Of a DNA stretch of 7,867 bases, positions 6,657-7,867 are shown piece by piece. The position numbers and the translations under genes were made by a program. Location of the stretch: the NCBI GenBank assembly GCA_937907495.1, contig CALESS010000428.1, positions 1 to 7,867 on the forward strand, written 5' to 3'. Within the stretch, counting starts at the first letter, position 1, and each line of letters begins with the position of its first letter. Below the pieces are notes generated by a model. The model saw only the letters and a program-made list of their open reading frames with translations, was not told the origin of the DNA and did no database searches. This DNA comes from an uncultured Anaerolineaceae bacterium. Lineage in GTDB: Bacteria > Chloroflexota > Anaerolineae > Anaerolineales > Anaerolineaceae.

Positions 6657-6678
6657 AAAACGGCCCGCAGGTCGTTTT
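6657..6678. terminator. Hairpin terminator, probably of the tRNA locus on the minus strand (possibly bidirectional)
   Basis: AAAACGGCC (6657-6665) pairs with GGTCGTTTT (6670-6678) with one G-U pair and a 4-nt loop. Both strands show a T run at the end of the stem, so it can work either way. It lies just beyond the 3' end of the tRNA-like sequence when that is read on the minus strand, where a tRNA terminator would sit. Confidence 0.5.
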
Positions 6679-6685
6679 AATCAAG

Positions 6686-6727
6686 TCGGGGCGAAAGGAT
6701 TTGAACCTTCGACCTCTTGCACCCCAA
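6686..6727 (-). other. 3' half of tRNA-Pro(GGG), probable integration attachment site (att core)
   Basis: Read on the minus strand, this stretch is tRNA positions 32-73. It has anticodon loop TTGGGGT (anticodon GGG with G37), the 3' strand of the anticodon stem GCAAG, variable loop AGGTC, T arm GAAGG-TTCAAAT-CCTTT, acceptor strand CGCCCCG and discriminator A. CCA is not encoded. The match stops exactly at the 5' edge of the anticodon loop. The next bases (TTTGG on the minus strand) cannot pair with GCAAG, and no D arm or 5' acceptor strand follows. A tRNA 3' half cut at the anticodon loop is the classic duplicate left by tyrosine-recombinase integration. Its orientation puts the chromosome on the left and the inserted element on the right. 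Confidence 0.75.
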
Positions 6728-7325
6728 CCAAACGGCGGGGGTTCGGACGGCTGAGAATGCCCTGTTGGAGGGGTTGCTGCTGGGGAAAAGCCCCTGGGAA
6801 GTGGGGCGAATGCTGAAGAAAGCCCTGGGGATAGGTTTGAGCCGGGCGTTGACCATTGCCAGGACGGAAACGCTGCGGGCGCACCGGGAGGCAACCCGGG
6901 CCAGTTACCAGGCGAACAAAGGCCTGGTGGGTGGCTGGATCTGGCACAGTGCGGCGGATGAGCGAACGTGTGGCTGCTGCTGGGCGATGCACGGAACGGA
7001 GCACAGCCTGGAGGAGGAATTGGACGGGCACCCGAATTGCCGTTGTGCGATGGTGCCGATATTGCCGGGAATCAACTTCGAGGTGAAACCGGGAGTGGAA
7101 TTGTTTGCCGGGCTGACGGCTGAAAAACAGATTCGGATTCTGGGGCCGGCAAAGTGGGCAGCCTGGAAGGACGGCCGGTTTGCACTGGGCGACCTGGTGG
7201 GGGTGAAGGAAAGTAGCGTTTGGGGGAGTATGCGGGTGGAGCGGAGTTTGGGGGATTTAATTGGTACGGAAACTGCCAGAGAGTATTACCCGATTAGGAA
7301 AAGGAGCACCAGTGGGTTCACCTGA
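6717..7325 (+). pseudogene. Phage Mu F-like / SPP1 gp7-type head morphogenesis protein, N-terminally truncated
   Basis: The frame encodes the C-terminal part of a minor head (portal-associated) protein. It has the family's helical run ALTIARTETLRAHREATRASY (44-64), then GWIWHSAADERTCGCC (73-88) with a following MHGTEH, and HPNCRCAMVPIL (105-116). This is the typical DERTCxxCxxxHG...HPNCRC arrangement, probably metal-binding. Full-length members are much longer, with an N-terminal region missing here. Phage-like sequence begins near codon 10, just past the tRNA fragment. Upstream the frame enters the tRNA sequence and meets a stop at 6702-6704. The only available start is TTG 6717, inside the tRNA core, with no ribosome site, so the fragment is probably not functional. 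It ends at TGA 7323-7325, and the same frame is open again afterwards. Confidence 0.75.
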
Positions 7326-7867
7326 TTTCGAGGTGAATTGTCAGACGTTGGATCCGCTATTCGGATTGGTGAAAGTGATATGGGATGGGTATATCACGAA
7401 GGAGTTTTACGATCCGATTATTTACCGATCTTTCATTTGGTGGAGGACGATGTTGAGTATACCCTGGGGCTATGGGGCAACCCGGAGCCTTCTTTCAATT
7501 TGCATGAAATTGGAACGACTGAAAACATTGTGGCTTTTGCTAGAAAATGGGGACGGGCTTATAACCAGGAAGGTATGGTTATGTTGTTACCAACACGAGC
7601 CGGGAGAGGTGGAGCGTTAAGCTGGGATTTTGGAAGAGAATTGACAACCGATGAGATGGATCGGTTGTTGGGTGGGATTATGAGTGTCAATGATGAGTTA
7701 ATGAAAACGGAAAACAATATTATTAACTGGATTGGGGTGACGGTTCGTGACCATCGGAAAATAGAATTTTGGGTGAGAGGTGATGAAGAAAGAGAGATTG
7801 GATATGAGTTGATTCGTACAGCAATTGAGAAATCAGGGCAGGAACTTCCCGAAGGCCGATGGGAAGG
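6728..7867. mobile_element. End of a probable decayed prophage or integrated element, running past the right edge
   Basis: To the right of the tRNA-Pro fragment there is a phage head gene cut off at its 5' end, followed by an unrecognised open frame. Base composition also shifts: the head fragment is GC-rich, and the stretch after about 7260 is visibly richer in A and T than the hydrogenase operon. An integrase gene is normally close to att, and none is seen at this end, so either it is at the far end or this part has been deleted. The intact tRNA-Pro(GGG) should lie at the other end of the element. Confidence 0.55.
7380..7867 (+). CDS. Unrecognised protein, partial (open to right edge), possibly phage-borne
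   Basis: Translation from ATG 7380 gives 162 residues with no stop before the window ends. The frame has been open since the TGA at 7323, so the start is uncertain; a weak purine-rich stretch (GGTGAAAG) precedes the ATG. The protein has a mixed alpha/beta look with many acidic and aromatic residues (for example FARKWGRAYNQEGMVMLLP, then LSWDFGRELTTDEMDRLL). It has no signal peptide, no membrane segment and no cysteine. I do not recognise the family. It shares the frame of the head fragment upstream. Head morphogenesis proteins of this class are sometimes followed by, or fused to, effector domains, so a former fusion is possible. An overlapping 119-codon frame at 7261-7620 is less convincing, being rich in Trp and Ile/Leu with no domain logic. 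Confidence 0.5.
   Translation, partial: MGWVYHEGVLRSDYLPIFHLVEDDVEYTLGLWGNPEPSFNLHEIGTTENIVAFARKWGRAYNQEGMVMLLPTRAGRGGALSWDFGRELTTDEMDRLLGGIMSVNDELMKTENNIINWIGVTVRDHRKIEFWVRGDEEREIGYELIRTAIEKSGQELPEGRWE

Noticed and set aside
6628..6816. Small ORF containing GAKGFEPSTSCTP
   Set aside because: This peptide comes from translating the antisense of a tRNA 3' half, a familiar spurious product.
7323..7325. A second Sec-type UGA joining the head fragment to the downstream frame
   Set aside because: No hairpin of SECIS type is apparent after it, and no conserved Cys is expected at this point. An ordinary stop is simpler.
7261..7620. 119-codon ORF overlapping the head fragment
   Set aside because: It overlaps two better-supported frames and has unusual Trp- and Ile/Leu-rich composition with no recognisable motif.

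Overview
The window carries a complete membrane-bound [NiFe] hydrogenase operon. It is flanked on the left by a divergent sensor histidine kinase and on the right by what looks like the end of a decayed prophage at a tRNA-Pro attachment site. The organism is most likely an anaerobic or facultative bacterium of moderate GC. GAF-type NarL-family kinases and this operon layout would suit a Chloroflexota (Anaerolineae-like) lineage, but that is a low-confidence inference and no marker gene here settles it.

Layout. (1) 1-869, minus strand: the N-terminal 289 codons of a GAF plus HisKA_3 histidine kinase, running off the left edge. (2) 870-1195: a divergent control region with an 8-bp perfect inverted repeat that supplies a CTGACA -35 box on both strands, a repeated 11-mer, and a second imperfect palindrome near the likely hydrogenase transcription start. 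(3) 1196-6589, plus strand: five tightly packed genes in the order of E. coli hybOABCD. These are the Tat-exported small subunit, the Tat-exported four-cluster ferredoxin subunit, the NrfD-type quinone-site membrane subunit, the large catalytic subunit and the maturation protease. The operon ends at a strong intrinsic terminator (6612-6646). (4) 6657-6727: a hairpin and the 3' half of a tRNA-Pro(GGG) on the minus strand, a typical integrase attachment core. (5) 6728-7867: an N-terminally truncated phage Mu F-like head morphogenesis gene and an unrecognised partial ORF open to the right edge.

The main discovery is in the large subunit. Its reading frame is interrupted by one in-frame TGA (4596-4598), exactly where the second cysteine of the N-terminal RxCGxC nickel-binding motif belongs. 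Both sides of the TGA are in the same frame and conserved (RICGV-[TGA]-TTVHAL), the C-terminal DPCxxCxxH motif is intact, and a 6-bp hairpin with a G/U-containing loop lies 18-34 nt after the TGA, where bacterial SECIS elements sit. I read this as selenocysteine. In the [NiFeSe] hydrogenases I know of, Sec replaces the first cysteine of the C-terminal motif, a terminal Ni ligand. Here it would replace a cysteine that bridges Ni and Fe. The small subunit keeps the [3Fe-4S]-type medial cluster ligands (three Cys plus Pro), unlike the known [NiFeSe] enzymes.

Working together, the exported small/large dimer would oxidise H2 (or evolve it) outside the cytoplasmic membrane and pass electrons through the HybA-like Fe-S protein to the HybB-like membrane subunit and the quinone pool. 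The protease would trim the large subunit after nickel insertion. The divergent kinase, whose GAF domain holds seven cysteines, is a plausible redox or oxygen sensor for the operon.
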